A program made the translations under genes and the position numbers. From Microvirga sp. SRT01 (GTDB lineage: Bacteria; Pseudomonadota; Alphaproteobacteria; Sphingomonadales; Sphingomonadaceae): 64,000 nt of DNA. This document shows, in pieces, positions 26,461-38,608 of the stretch; the first letter of the stretch is position 1, and each line of letters starts with the position of its first letter. The stretch spans positions 62,001 to 126,000 of the forward strand of contig JAGSNX010000003.1 in assembly GCA_018139225.1 (NCBI GenBank), written 5' to 3'. The notes under the pieces were generated by a model that worked only from the letters and a program-made list of their open reading frames with translations, was not told where the DNA came from and searched no databases.

Positions 26461-26916
26461 ATGAACATACGGCGGGACGATCCGAACGCGCCTCATGTCG
26501 CGCCGTTGCTGGCGTTCCACCTGTCGGAACTGCGCGCCGTGATGTCGGGCGAGTTCGCCTTTGCGCTGGATGCGCGCGGCCTGTCGGAACCGGGCGTGAC
26601 GTTCTGTACGGCGTGGATCGACGGCGCGCTGGCCGGATTCGGGGCGCTGAAGAGGCTCGACGCCGACCATGCCGAGGTGAAATCGATGCGCGCCGATCCC
26701 GTGTTCGTCGGTCGCGGCGTCGGCCGCGCCCTGATGGATCACATCGTCGCGGCGGCACGGGCGGACGGGTATACCCGGCTCAGCCTGGAGACGGGCACCG
26801 CCGCCAGCCATGACGCCGCGGTCGCCCTGTATCGCAACACCGGTTTCGTGGACTGCCCACCCTTCGCCGACTATCGTGCCAGCCCGCACAACCGCTTCAT
26901 GACCCTTGCGCTCTAA
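26461..26916 (+). CDS. GNAT family N-acetyltransferase
   Basis: A 151-residue acyltransferase. Motif A is VKSMRADPVFVGRGVGRALMDHIVAAA, of which the core RGVGRAL binds the acetyl-CoA pyrophosphate; motif B includes LSLETGTAASHDAAVALYRNTGF. The acceptor is unknown. It is nine bases upstream of gpmA on the same strand, so the two may share a transcript. Confidence 0.87.
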   Translation: MNIRRDDPNAPHVAPLLAFHLSELRAVMSGEFAFALDARGLSEPGVTFCTAWIDGALAGFGALKRLDADHAEVKSMRADPVFVGRGVGRALMDHIVAAARADGYTRLSLETGTAASHDAAVALYRNTGFVDCPPFADYRASPHNRFMTLAL

Positions 26917-26925
26917 GGAATTCCG

Positions 26926-27612
26926 ATGCCGCAACTCGTCCTCATCCGTCACGGCCAATCCTCGTGGAACCTAGAGAACCGCTTTACCGGCTGGTGGGAT
27001 GTCGACGTCACCGAGCAGGGCGCGGCGGAGGCGAAGGCGGCGGGCGAGTTGATGGCGGCGAAGGGCCTCGACTTCGACCTGACCTTCACCAGCCTGCAAC
27101 TGCGCGCGATCAAGACGTTGAACCTCGCGCTGGAGGCGATGGGTCGCCTCTGGCTGCCGACCGAGAAGAGCTGGCGGCTGAACGAGCGGCATTACGGCGG
27201 CCTCACCGGCCTCGACAAGGCGGAGACGGCGGCAAAGCACGGCGAGGATCAGGTGAAGATCTGGCGCCGCAGCTTCGACATTCCGCCGCCCGCGCAGGAG
27301 GCCGGCAGCGAGTTCGACCTGTCGAACGACATCCGGTACCGCGGCATTGCGATCCCGAACACCGAAAGCCTGAAAGACACGATCGCGCGCGTCCTGCCCT
27401 ATTGGGACGATCGCATCGCACCCGCGCTGAAGGCCGGCAACCGCGTGCTCATCTCCGCACACGGCAATTCGCTGCGCGCGCTGGTCAAGCACCTGTCGCA
27501 CATCTCCGACGAGGAGATCACCGGTCTGGAGATCCCCACCGGCCAGCCGATCGTCTACGAACTGGACGACGCGCTGAACGCCACCGACCGCTATTATTTG
27601 CGCGATCGGTGA
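26926..27612 (+). CDS. gpmA: 2,3-bisphosphoglycerate-dependent phosphoglycerate mutase
   Basis: A 228-residue glycolytic enzyme interconverting 3- and 2-phosphoglycerate through a phospho-histidine. The catalytic motif is [19 protein letters not shown] (His 9), with the second active-site His in [15 protein letters not shown] and the conserved [19 protein letters not shown] stands upstream of the ATG. Confidence 0.95.
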   Translation: MPQLVLIRHGQSSWNLENRFTGWWDVDVTEQGAAEAKAAGELMAAKGLDFDLTFTSLQLRAIKTLNLALEAMGRLWLPTEKSWRLNERHYGGLTGLDKAETAAKHGEDQVKIWRRSFDIPPPAQEAGSEFDLSNDIRYRGIAIPNTESLKDTIARVLPYWDDRIAPALKAGNRVLISAHGNSLRALVKHLSHISDEEITGLEIPTGQPIVYELDDALNATDRYYLRDR

Positions 27613-27619
27613 CGTGCGG

Positions 27620-27820
27620 TCAGAGCATGGCGATGGCAGCCTTCAGCGCTTCCTTCGCCAGCTCGCGCGCGTGGGCCTCGACCTGATCCATCGTCATCAT
27701 CGCCGTCTCGCCCAGCTTTATCTGGTGAATGAACACTGCACTGCCGTCCTCCGTCGTAAGGGAAACGCTAGCCATATCTTTCGTCGTGTCGATCTGAACC
27801 GAAGGCGGCGTCATCATCAT
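27620..27820 (-). CDS. Small conserved-looking hypothetical protein
   Basis: A 66-residue acidic protein I do not recognise. It starts with three ATG codons in a row after a strong AAGGAGA site; the N-terminal half is beta-like ([20 protein letters not shown]) and the C-terminal half is a predicted helix ([17 protein letters not shown]). It lies between gpmA and purE on the opposite strand. The good ribosome-binding site and clean composition argue for a real gene. Confidence 0.65.
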   Translation of the reverse strand: MMMTPPSVQIDTTKDMASVSLTTEDGSAVFIHQIKLGETAMMTMDQVEAHARELAKEALKAAIAML

Positions 27821-27941
27821 GTGTCTCCTTACGAGTGCCATCGCAGCTCGCACGGCGCGATGCAGCCGCAACCCGATCCAATTTGGACCTGAAAAGCAGG
27901 CGTTGCCGGATGCCCCCGGCATCGCTAGGCAGCGCGCTTCG

Positions 27942-28442
27942 ATGGAGGGCGACGTGACCGCGCTGGTCGGCATCATCATGGGTTCGACGTCCGATTGGGA
28001 GACGATGCGCCACGCCGCCGAGACGCTGGCGGCACTGGGTGTCGCGCACGAGACGCAGGTCGTGTCCGCGCATCGAACGCCGCAGCGTCTGTACGATTAC
28101 GCCACCGGTGCCGCCGACCGCGGGCTGAAGGTCGTGATCGCGGGTGCGGGCGGTGCGGCGCATCTGCCGGGCATGGCCGCGGCGATGACGCATCTACCGG
28201 TACTGGGCGTACCCGTCGAATCCAAGGCGCTGTCGGGGATGGATAGCCTGTTGTCGATCGTTCAGATGCCTGGCGGCATCCCGGTCGGCACGCTGGCGAT
28301 CGGGAAGGCCGGGGCGATCAACGCGGGGCTGCTCGCCGCCGCGATCCTCGCGACACACGACGACGCGCTGGCCGAGCGGCTGAAGGCGTGGCGCGCGAAG
28401 CAGACCGAGTCCGTCTCGACCGATCCCGTCCCCGTCGGCTGA
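27942..28442 (+). CDS. purE: 5-(carboxyamino)imidazole ribonucleotide mutase PurE
   Basis: Converts N5-CAIR to CAIR in de novo purine synthesis. The protein (about 162-166 residues) has the class I signatures [24 protein letters not shown] and [13 protein letters not shown], followed by [23 protein letters not shown] 27942 is used here; GTG 27954 with GGAGG five bases upstream is a good alternative and fits the conserved start better. Its stop overlaps the ATG of purK by one base. Confidence 0.95.
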   Translation: MEGDVTALVGIIMGSTSDWETMRHAAETLAALGVAHETQVVSAHRTPQRLYDYATGAADRGLKVVIAGAGGAAHLPGMAAAMTHLPVLGVPVESKALSGMDSLLSIVQMPGGIPVGTLAIGKAGAINAGLLAAAILATHDDALAERLKAWRAKQTESVSTDPVPVG

Positions 28443-29497
28443 TGCTGCAACCCGGCGCGACGATCGGCATCCTCGGCGGCGGCCAGCTCGGCCGCATGCT
28501 GGCGGTGGCCGCCGCGCAGCTCGGCTATCGCACCCACGTCCTCGCCCCCGACCGCCAGAGTGTCGCCGCGCAGACGGCGTCCAGCCTGACGCGCGCCGAT
28601 TACCACAACCGCATCGTCCTCGCCGATTTCGCCGCGTCCTGCGACGTCGTCACGTACGAATTCGAGAACATCGCGATCGGCCCCGTCGAATGGCTGGCCG
28701 AGCGCGTTCCCGTGCATCCGCACCCCCGCGCCCTCGCCGCCGCGCAGGAGCGGATCGCCGAGAAGCGCTTCGTCGAGGAGGTCGGCGGTCGCCCCGCACG
28801 CTGGGCCGCCGTGGCGAGCCGCGAGGAGCTGGAGGCGGCCGTCGCCAGCGTCGGCACCCCCGCCGTCCTGAAGACCGCGCGCTTCGGCTATGACGGCAAG
28901 GGTCAGGTCCGGCTGCACACCCCAGCGGACGCGGATGCCGCCTGGGAGGCGATCGGCGGTCCCGCGGTGCTGGAGGCGTTCGTGCCGTTCGAGCATGAAT
29001 TCTCGGTCCTGATCGTTCGTGGACAGGACGGCACGACCGCGCGCTACGACGCGCCGCTCAACGTCCACCACGACGCGATCCTGCGAACGTCGACGTTGCC
29101 CGCACCCGCCGCCGTGCTGGCGCAGGTCGGGGAGGCGACCGACTTGGCCTGCCGCATTGCCGCGCGGCTCGACTATGTCGGCGTGCTGGCGTGCGAGTTC
29201 TTCGTCGGCGTGGACGGGCCGGTGTTCAACGAAATGGCGCCCCGCGTGCACAATTCCGGGCACTGGACGATCGAGGGTGCGGAATGCTCGCAGTTCGAAA
29301 ACCACATCCGCGCGATCTGCGGCCTGCCGCTTGGCAGCACCGGGCTGACGGGTGCGCGCGTGGAAATGCAGAACCTGATCGGCGACGATGCCTGGCAGCC
29401 CGTGCTGGCCGAACCCGGCGCGCACCTGCACCTCTACGGCAAGGGCACACCCCGCCCCGGCCGCAAGATGGGCCACGTCACGCGCGTCTGGCGCTGA
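28442..29497 (+). CDS. purK: 5-(carboxyamino)imidazole ribonucleotide synthase PurK
   Basis: ATP-grasp enzyme that carboxylates AIR to N5-CAIR with bicarbonate, working with PurE. The 351-residue protein has GILGGGQLGRMLAVAA at the N-terminus, TYEFENI, the ATP-grasp segment KTARFGYDGKGQ, and FNEMAPRVHNSGHWTIEG, the metal-binding and substrate loop. It is directly downstream of purE with a one-base overlap, as usual. Confidence 0.96.
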   Translation: MLQPGATIGILGGGQLGRMLAVAAAQLGYRTHVLAPDRQSVAAQTASSLTRADYHNRIVLADFAASCDVVTYEFENIAIGPVEWLAERVPVHPHPRALAAAQERIAEKRFVEEVGGRPARWAAVASREELEAAVASVGTPAVLKTARFGYDGKGQVRLHTPADADAAWEAIGGPAVLEAFVPFEHEFSVLIVRGQDGTTARYDAPLNVHHDAILRTSTLPAPAAVLAQVGEATDLACRIAARLDYVGVLACEFFVGVDGPVFNEMAPRVHNSGHWTIEGAECSQFENHIRAICGLPLGSTGLTGARVEMQNLIGDDAWQPVLAEPGAHLHLYGKGTPRPGRKMGHVTRVWR

Positions 29498-29988
29498 GGC
29501 GGGCGGGGCACCGCGGAAGGACATACCTCCGCGTCGGGACTACCGCTGCTCGACGATCAGACGCCTTGCCGGGCTCGTCCAGCTCGATGGTTCCACTTAA
29601 CCATCGTGCCGTAGGTGCGAGGCTGGACGGCGAGCGAGACAACACCGGTATGACGGAGGATAAGACGGGAGTCGCGCTACGATCAGTCGGCTTGTCCGCC
29701 GTTATTCATGCCCGTCGCGCATTTGTTACGGGATCTCGAAACCGCGCGTGCTGAGCGCAGTCTAAGCACCTCGTTCAAGGCATGGCCTTCGACTGCGCTC
29801 AGGCCGAACGGGGAGAGGGAAAGACGGATGGAACGCTTGTGCGTGGCAACGCACCTAAGGCAACTGCTCCACCGCACCTACCCCAAAGCCACTGTCGTTG
29901 CGAGCATAGCGACGCAATCCAGGGTTCCGAACGACGCACCGGATGGCTTCGCTACACTCGCAATGTCGGACCTAATGCGGCATTCCCC
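29498..29988. repeat. Intergenic region, 491 bp, with two inverted-repeat pairs
   Basis: No gene is supported. CTGAGCGCAGTC at 29751-29762 and its exact complement GACTGCGCTCAG at 29791-29802 enclose a 28-base spacer. A second pair is GTTGCGAGCATAGCGACGCA near 29898 facing GCTTCGCTACACTCGCAA near 29947. Both look like dispersed repeats. The 3' end of the CocE gene is convergent with purK here. Confidence 0.65.
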
Positions 29989-31932
29989 TCACCGCACCAC
30001 CGGCAAGGTCACGAAACTCTCGTCCGGCCCACCGACGGTGACCGTCTGCGTCGCCTTCACGTAATCCGCCGGTTTGGCGAACATGATGTTCGGCACGAAG
30101 GTCTGCGGGTTGCGGTCGTAGAGCGGGAACCAGCTCGACTGGACCTGCACCATGATGCGGTGCCCCGGCCGGAACACGTGGTTCGTCGTCGGCAATGCGA
30201 AGCGGTACGTCAGCGGCACGTTGGCGGCGATCGGCTTCGCCTCCGACAGGCTTTCGCGATAGCGGCCGCGGAAGATGTCCATCGCCACGCCGAACTGATA
30301 GCCCGCCATCTCCGCATCGCCGGTGCGCCCATCAGGGTACACGTCGATCAGCTTCACCACCCAGTCGCTGTCGGTGCCGGTGGTGGCGGCGTTGAGGTTC
30401 ACCTCAGGAACGCCCGCGACGGTGACCGCCTGCGTCAGCGGCTCGGTCTGGAAGACGAGCACATCGGGTCGCCCCGACACCATTCGCTGGTCGCCGCCCA
30501 GCCAGTTGCGCCAGCCATTCCCCGAATCGGACTTGGGCAGTGGGCGCGCGCGGTACCCGACCGGCGCGGCAGGATCGGAAATATACTGCGCCGTCGCCGC
30601 CCCGCCGGTCGCCGCATCGAAGCCGAGCCCGCCGGCCGGCTTGAGGTACAGCTTCGCCGGTGCCGCCGCACCTGCTGCCGGCCATCCCTGCAACCGCTGC
30701 CACTCGTTCGCGCCCGACTGGAACGCCGTCACCGGGGCGACGTCCATCGCCGGCTGGTCGCTCTTCAGATAGTGCGCGAGGAACGGCGCGAGCACGTTGC
30801 GCCGCCACCACAACGCCGTGTCGGCGCTCCACTTTACGCCGCCGAGCGCGCTGCCGTCGCCGGCGCCCTGCCCGTGGAACCACGGCCCCATCGTCAGGAA
30901 CACCATGTCGTTGTTCGCGTCCTTGGCCTCCAACGCCTTGTAGACCGCAGGGCCGCCATAGATGTCCTCCTGATCCCACAGGCTGTGAACGACCATCACC
31001 GGCACCTTTAGCGGCTGCTTCGCCAGCACCTGATCCATCGCCTGCGACTGCCAATAGGTGTCGTAGGCGGGGTGTGCCGCGACCTTGCGCCAGAAACCGA
31101 CCTGCTCCAGCCCCTGCTTCTTTGCGATGTCGCCAGCGGAGCCGCCCTTCAGATACCAGTCGTAATCGTCGCTGATGTCCTGGATCCATTCGGCGGAGGC
31201 GTCGCGCGTCGCCTCCTGCCCCAGCATGTATCCCATCATCGTCTGGCGGAACGCGCCGTTATGGAACCAGTCGTCGCCGCGCCAGCCGTCGACCATCGGG
31301 TTCATCGGCACCGCGACCTTCAGCGCGGGATGCGGATTGATGAGCGGCATCAGCGACAGGAACCCGTCATAGCTGATGCCGATGATGCCGACCCGCTTGT
31401 TCGATTCGGGGACGTTCTTCACCAGCCAGTCGATCGTGTCGTACGTGTCGGTGGAATCGTCGGTCCTGGTGGGGTTGAACGGCGTGCCGACCGGGGCCGG
31501 GTTCATCGAATACTGCCCCTCCGACCCGTGCATGCCGCGCACGTCCTGGAACACGCGGATATAGCCCGAGGCGGTGATCGCATCCTCGCCCGTCGCCGCC
31601 GCGCCGGGCAGGGACGCGTAGATGCCCGGCCGGTCGCTGGCGGAGCTTTCCGCGTCGTACGGCGTGCGCGTCATCAACATGCCCACGTCCTTCGCCCCGC
31701 GCGGGATCGCGATGATCGTGTGCAGCTTGACACCGTCGCGCATCGGGATGTCGACGACGCGCCGGATGTATCCGTATTTCTCGACCGCCGGCACGTACTT
31801 GGCCGGACGTTCGTCGAACTCCTTCAGCGCCTTCGCCTGCGCGGCCTTGGATTGCGGAGCGGGCTTGGTCTGCGCGGGCAGCGACGTGGCGATCGCCGCG
31901 ATCGCGGTCGCGGCCAGCAGGGTACGGATCAT
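29989..31932 (-). CDS. CocE/NonD family hydrolase, alpha-amino acid ester hydrolase-like
   Basis: A 647-residue exported serine hydrolase. Signal peptide of about 20 residues (ends LPAQT). The alpha/beta hydrolase domain starts at about 60 (VDIPMRDGVKLHTIIAIP); the nucleophile Ser 187 is in GISYDG, the Asp and His follow in the region SLWDQEDI and MGPWFHGQG. From about 430 comes the jelly-roll domain of X-Pro dipeptidyl peptidase-like proteins (LVFQTEPLTQAVTVAGVPEV). The group includes cocaine esterases, glutaryl-acylases and alpha-amino acid ester hydrolases. It follows the 99-residue small-protein gene on the same strand. Confidence 0.88.
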   Translation of the reverse strand: MIRTLLAATAIAAIATSLPAQTKPAPQSKAAQAKALKEFDERPAKYVPAVEKYGYIRRVVDIPMRDGVKLHTIIAIPRGAKDVGMLMTRTPYDAESSASDRPGIYASLPGAAATGEDAITASGYIRVFQDVRGMHGSEGQYSMNPAPVGTPFNPTRTDDSTDTYDTIDWLVKNVPESNKRVGIIGISYDGFLSLMPLINPHPALKVAVPMNPMVDGWRGDDWFHNGAFRQTMMGYMLGQEATRDASAEWIQDISDDYDWYLKGGSAGDIAKKQGLEQVGFWRKVAAHPAYDTYWQSQAMDQVLAKQPLKVPVMVVHSLWDQEDIYGGPAVYKALEAKDANNDMVFLTMGPWFHGQGAGDGSALGGVKWSADTALWWRRNVLAPFLAHYLKSDQPAMDVAPVTAFQSGANEWQRLQGWPAAGAAAPAKLYLKPAGGLGFDAATGGAATAQYISDPAAPVGYRARPLPKSDSGNGWRNWLGGDQRMVSGRPDVLVFQTEPLTQAVTVAGVPEVNLNAATTGTDSDWVVKLIDVYPDGRTGDAEMAGYQFGVAMDIFRGRYRESLSEAKPIAANVPLTYRFALPTTNHVFRPGHRIMVQVQSSWFPLYDRNPQTFVPNIMFAKPADYVKATQTVTVGGPDESFVTLPVVR

Positions 31933-32013
31933 CCGGTCATTCCTCCAACGGAAACGGCCCGCCGATCCTGACAGGATGGGCGGGCCGCGAAACAGTGCAT
32001 CAGGCGGTGGCGA

Positions 32014-32313
32014 TCACGCGGTGCGCGTGCCCGACATCGGAAAGCTGCCGAACGCGCCGGCTCCGACCGACCCGACCAGCGTGTCGCCGTCGACCGTGCC
32101 TTCGCAATCCAGCGTCATCGGCATCGGCACGCTGACGCTCTGCTTCCAGGCGACGGTATTGCCGTCGACCGTCCCGTTCACGGCCATGCTGCCCATCGCG
32201 CCGGACACGTCGCCGGTGAAGGTCCCGCCGTCGCTCTTCACGGTCAGCGTCATCTTCTGGTCGCCCAGCGGCGACTTCACGACGCAATCATAGGTGCCGT
32301 CCACCCCAGCCAT
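32014..32313 (-). CDS. Small beta-rich protein of unknown function
   Basis: A 99-residue protein: starts AGVDGTYDCVVKSPLGDQKM and is made of short alternating strands with repeated GTVDG turns (VNGTVDGNTVAW; EGTVDGDTLVG). No signal peptide is seen. I do not recognise a named family, although the pattern resembles small lipocalin- or streptavidin-like beta proteins. Its ATG overlaps the TGA of the M16 peptidase gene by one base (TGATG), so the two genes are probably translated together. Confidence 0.7.
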   Translation of the reverse strand: MAGVDGTYDCVVKSPLGDQKMTLTVKSDGGTFTGDVSGAMGSMAVNGTVDGNTVAWKQSVSVPMPMTLDCEGTVDGDTLVGSVGAGAFGSFPMSGTRTA

Positions 32314-35129
32314 CACTTCGTCTCCTGTTTTGCGCCCGTTACGGACGCTGCCGTCACGGACTCGACCGGCAAGCCCAGCGTGTCAAGCTGCGGCCGCACG
32401 ACCTTGGCATCGCCGATCACGACCCAGATCGCGCGGGAAGGGTCCAGTGCCGCCTTCATCGCGGTATTCAGCTGCGGCAACGTCATGCCGCGGTACCGCT
32501 GTGCGATCGTGGCATAATAATCGTCGGGCCGGCGATACAGGTCGTTGTTCTGCATCGCGCCCAGCACCGCGCCGCCGGTTTCGAAATTACCGCTGAGCGA
32601 GCGCACCGCGCCGCTGATCGCACGGTCGAACTCCACCTGCGTCATCGGCTCCGCGCCCACGAAGCCGCTCAGGTCGCCGCGCAGCGCGGCGATCGACGGT
32701 CCGGTCTTGTCCGCCTGCACGGGTGCCTGCACGTAAAAGGGCGCGGCATGCTCCAGCTGACGGAAAATGCCGTACACGCCGTACGACCAGTGCTTGCCCT
32801 CGCGCAGGTCCATGTTCAACCGGCCCAGGAAACCTCCGCCCAGCGCGTCGTTGGCGGTCTGGATCGGCAGCAGATCCTCCGTTCCCGTCAGCGCGTTGGG
32901 GATACCGGCAACGATCACCGACTGCGGACTGTCGGGCCGATCGATCAGCACGATCTTGGGAGCAGCCGGCGTCCCCGCCCCCTCGAACCGCTTCACGCCC
33001 GCCGTCCCGCTCGCCTTCCAGTCGCCGAAGACCGGCTCCAGCGCCGCCTGCACCTCGGCCAGCGGCCGGTCGCTGACGACGAACAGCTTCGCCTTGTCCG
33101 GTCGCAGCCATGCCTGCTGGAACGCGATCAGATCGGCGCGGGTCAGGCCCGCGACCGCACGCGCGTCGCCGCTGCCGGCGGTGCGCGCATAGGGGGAGTT
33201 CGCGCCATACAGCAACGGCGGCAACGCACGTTGCGACAGTCCGCCGGGATTGGTCAGTTCCTGCGCGATCTGCGCGATCTGCTGGTCGCGGACTCGCGCG
33301 ACTTCGGCATCGGCAAAGGCGGGACGACGCACGATGTCGGCGAACAGCGCCGTCGCCGGCGACAGGTTCGCGCTTGGCACGCCCAGCGTCACATAGGTGC
33401 GATCCGCGCCGAAACTGGTGTTGATGCTCGCGCCCAACCGCTCCTTGGCGATCGCGAGCTGCGCCGCCGACAGGGTCGCCGTGCCCTCGTCCATCGACGA
33501 CAGCGTCAGTTGCTGCGTCCCCGACTTGCCGGGCACGTCCGCCGCCGCACCCGCGTCGAAGCTCAGCGACATCTGCGTCATCGGCACCGCCGCCTGCTGC
33601 GCATAGATCAGCTCGATCCCGTTCGACAGCTTCGCGCGTTGCACCGCCGGAAACTTCAATTCGCCGATCGTGCCGAGCGCGGGCAAGCCGCCGCGTGTTC
33701 CCTTCACCGGCGTCTCCGGCGCAGCGGTCACGGTGGCGGGGGGTGGTACCTTCGCCTCCTCATACGCGTCGCGCGGTCCCGGCACGACGGTCAGCGTGTA
33801 GGACGGCTTGGTCAGCCACTGGTCCGCCGCCGCCTTCACCGACGCGGGCGTCGCGCCCGCCAGCCGCTCCAGCTCCTTCTTCGCGAAACCGGGATCGTTC
33901 GCCAATAGCGCACCGCTCGCCAGCACCCGCGCCTGACCGTTGACCGATTCCAGCGAGGCGATGCGCCCCGTCGCCTCGTTCGTGACGACGCGGCTCACCT
34001 CGTCCGCGGTTGGACCGTTCTTCAGGAAATCGGCGGTGATCGCATCCAGCCGCTGCATCACCTTCGCCGGATCGACGCCCTCCTTCACGACCACCTGGAT
34101 CGTGAACTGGCCAATCTGGTTATAGCCGTAATTGTACGCCGATACGCTGGTCGCCAGCTTCTCCTGCCGGACCAGCGCCTCCTGCAACCGTGAACTGGCG
34201 AGGCCGCCGAGCACGTTCGCCGCAATGTCGAGGTTCACCGATTGCGGATCGTTGGACCCCGGCACCGTCCAACTGCGCGAGATCATGACCGCCGCGACAC
34301 GGTCCTTCATCGTCTCGACCTTCGGTGCAGTCAGCGTCGTCACCGGCACCACCCGCGCCGCCGTCTTCGGCCCGCTCGGAATCGCACCGAAATACTTCGT
34401 GACCAGCCGCCGCGCGGTTGCAACGTCGATATCGCCCGCCAGCGCCAAAACCGCATTGTTCGGCCCATAATGGCTGCGGAACCAGTCGCGCACCGTCGTC
34501 AGCGTCGCCGCGTCCAGATCCGCCATCGACCCGATCGTGTCGTGGCCATAGGGGTGGGTGACCGCCAACAACCCGGCGGTGATCTTGTAGTCGACCAAAC
34601 CGTAGGGCTGATTGTCGCCCTGCCGCTTTTCGTTCTGGACGACACCGCGCTGCTCATCGAGCTTGGCCTGCGTCACCGCGCCGAGCAGATAGCCCATCCG
34701 GTCGCTCTCCAGGAACAGCGCCCGCTCCAGCGCCGCGGTCGGCACCGTCTCGTAATAGTTGGTCCGGTCGAGATTGGTCGTGCCGTTGAAGTCGGTCGCG
34801 CCGACCTGCTTCAGCGGTTCGAAGAAATCGTCCGGCGCATTCTCCGAACCGTTGAACATCAGATGCTCGAACAGATGCGCGAACCCCGTCTTCCCCGCCG
34901 GTTCGTGCTTCGCGCCGACATCGTACCACACCGACAGCGCCACCACCGGCGCCTTGCGATCGGTATGCACCACGACCCGCAATCCGTTCGGCAGCGTGAA
35001 TTCCTCATATGGCAGGTTCACCGCCTTCACGAGCGTCGCCGCCGGCACCGGCTGCGCCATTTGCGCGACCGCAGGACTCGCGAGCGCGATCGCTGCCACG
35101 CCCGCGAGCGCGACGGATGTGATGGTCAT
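32313..35129 (-). CDS. M16 family zinc metallopeptidase, two-lobed
   Basis: A 938-residue exported protein. Signal peptide of about 22 residues (ends PAVAQ). The first lobe has the inverted zinc motif HLFEH (His 85, Glu 88, His 89) with the downstream Glu; the second lobe (from about 520, LSNGIELIYAQQAAVPMTQM) has the same fold but no zinc motif, as in pitrilysin-type pairs where the inactive lobe helps close the chamber. It degrades peptides in the periplasm. The ATG 35129 was chosen for its signal peptide; the longer frame upstream would run into the clpB promoter region. Confidence 0.9.
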   Translation of the reverse strand: MTITSVALAGVAAIALASPAVAQMAQPVPAATLVKAVNLPYEEFTLPNGLRVVVHTDRKAPVVALSVWYDVGAKHEPAGKTGFAHLFEHLMFNGSENAPDDFFEPLKQVGATDFNGTTNLDRTNYYETVPTAALERALFLESDRMGYLLGAVTQAKLDEQRGVVQNEKRQGDNQPYGLVDYKITAGLLAVTHPYGHDTIGSMADLDAATLTTVRDWFRSHYGPNNAVLALAGDIDVATARRLVTKYFGAIPSGPKTAARVVPVTTLTAPKVETMKDRVAAVMISRSWTVPGSNDPQSVNLDIAANVLGGLASSRLQEALVRQEKLATSVSAYNYGYNQIGQFTIQVVVKEGVDPAKVMQRLDAITADFLKNGPTADEVSRVVTNEATGRIASLESVNGQARVLASGALLANDPGFAKKELERLAGATPASVKAAADQWLTKPSYTLTVVPGPRDAYEEAKVPPPATVTAAPETPVKGTRGGLPALGTIGELKFPAVQRAKLSNGIELIYAQQAAVPMTQMSLSFDAGAAADVPGKSGTQQLTLSSMDEGTATLSAAQLAIAKERLGASINTSFGADRTYVTLGVPSANLSPATALFADIVRRPAFADAEVARVRDQQIAQIAQELTNPGGLSQRALPPLLYGANSPYARTAGSGDARAVAGLTRADLIAFQQAWLRPDKAKLFVVSDRPLAEVQAALEPVFGDWKASGTAGVKRFEGAGTPAAPKIVLIDRPDSPQSVIVAGIPNALTGTEDLLPIQTANDALGGGFLGRLNMDLREGKHWSYGVYGIFRQLEHAAPFYVQAPVQADKTGPSIAALRGDLSGFVGAEPMTQVEFDRAISGAVRSLSGNFETGGAVLGAMQNNDLYRRPDDYYATIAQRYRGMTLPQLNTAMKAALDPSRAIWVVIGDAKVVRPQLDTLGLPVESVTAASVTGAKQETK

Positions 35130-35221
35130 GTCGGAAAGGGTCTCCAATGCAGAAGACGGGAGCCTATAACGCAGTTTAGAACGACGCAATGGAGCGTCCA
35201 GTTTCGTATATCCACCCTCTT

Positions 35222-35241
35222 GTGTTGCCCGAATACAACAC
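35222..35241. promoter_or_regulatory. Inverted repeat upstream of clpB
   Basis: GTGTTG (35222-35227) and CAACAC (35236-35241) are separated by eight bases, about 30 bases before the clpB start. The repeat could be an operator or a leader hairpin. I could not fit a clear heat-shock promoter. The spacing to the start leaves room for one, but this is a weak call. Confidence 0.35.
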
Positions 35242-35271
35242 CATGTGATCGCCAACAGACAGGGATCATCC

Positions 35272-37851
<2,580 letters not shown>

Positions 37852-37860
37852 CGGTCCTCG

Positions 37861-37925
37861 ATCTCCCTTCGGGGAGGTCGAACTGCTGACTCCCCTCCCC
37901 TTCGGGGGAGGGTTGGGGTGGGGTG
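37861..37925. repeat. Double hairpin repeat after clpB
   Basis: Two G/C hairpins in a row (CTCCCTTCGGGGAG and CCCCTCCCCTTCGGGGGAGG) followed by TTGGGGTGGGGTGA. This is the same arrangement (hairpin, then G-rich GGTGAGG-like end) as the boxes between GTA genes. It may also end clpB transcription. Confidence 0.6.
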
Positions 37926-38065
37926 AAACCTTGGTGGTCCAATTCGCCGAGACGCCCTCCCTGCTCGGAAAGAAGGGGGGGGCTCCTGACGCCGCCGGCA
38001 TACCGGCCTCATCGCCACAGCGATCGCACGCGACATCGCCAGCACACGATGGCACAGCCGCGGCG

Positions 38066-38608
38066 ATGACCCGGCTGATCCTGTTCAACAAGCCCTATGA
38101 CGTGCTCAGCCAGTTCACAGATCGCGGCACCGACACGCCGCGCCGGACGCTGTCGGACTTCATCGACCTGCCCGGCATCTATCCCGCCGGCCGGCTCGAT
38201 CGCGATAGCGAGGGCCTGCTGCTGCTGACCGACGACGGGCGGCTTCAGGCGCGTATCGCCGACCCTCGCTTCAAGCTGGCCAAGACTTACCTGGTGCAGG
38301 TCGAGGGCGAACCCGCGCCGGACGCACTCGACCGCCTTCGCAGCGGCGTCGCGCTGAAGGATGGCAAGACACGCCCGGCCGAGGTCGAGCGCATCGATCG
38401 GCCCCACCTATGGCCGCGCGATCCCCCGATCCGCGTCCGCGCCGCGATCCCGGATTGCTGGCTGCGACTGACGATCCGCGAGGGCCGCAACCGTCAGGTC
38501 CGCCGCATGACCGCCGCCGTCGGCCACCCGACGCTCCGCCTGATCCGCTGGAGCATCGGCGACTGGACGCTGGCCGATCTCCCTCCGGGGAAGTTTCGGC
38601 CGGCCTGA
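38066..38608 (+). CDS. Pseudouridine synthase, RluE/RsuA-like
   Basis: A 180-residue enzyme that isomerises uridine to pseudouridine in rRNA. The catalytic motif is [19 protein letters not shown] with the Asp nucleophile in RLDRD; a second conserved block is [25 protein letters not shown]. It lacks an S4 domain and has the length of RluE, which modifies 23S rRNA U2457 in E. coli. ATG 38066 is the natural family start ([17 protein letters not shown]). Confidence 0.9.
   Translation: MTRLILFNKPYDVLSQFTDRGTDTPRRTLSDFIDLPGIYPAGRLDRDSEGLLLLTDDGRLQARIADPRFKLAKTYLVQVEGEPAPDALDRLRSGVALKDGKTRPAEVERIDRPHLWPRDPPIRVRAAIPDCWLRLTIREGRNRQVRRMTAAVGHPTLRLIRWSIGDWTLADLPPGKFRPA

Noticed and set aside
29782..31011. 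Plus-strand frame over the CocE gene 3' half.
   Set aside because: It is antisense to a well-supported hydrolase and rich in His/Arg.
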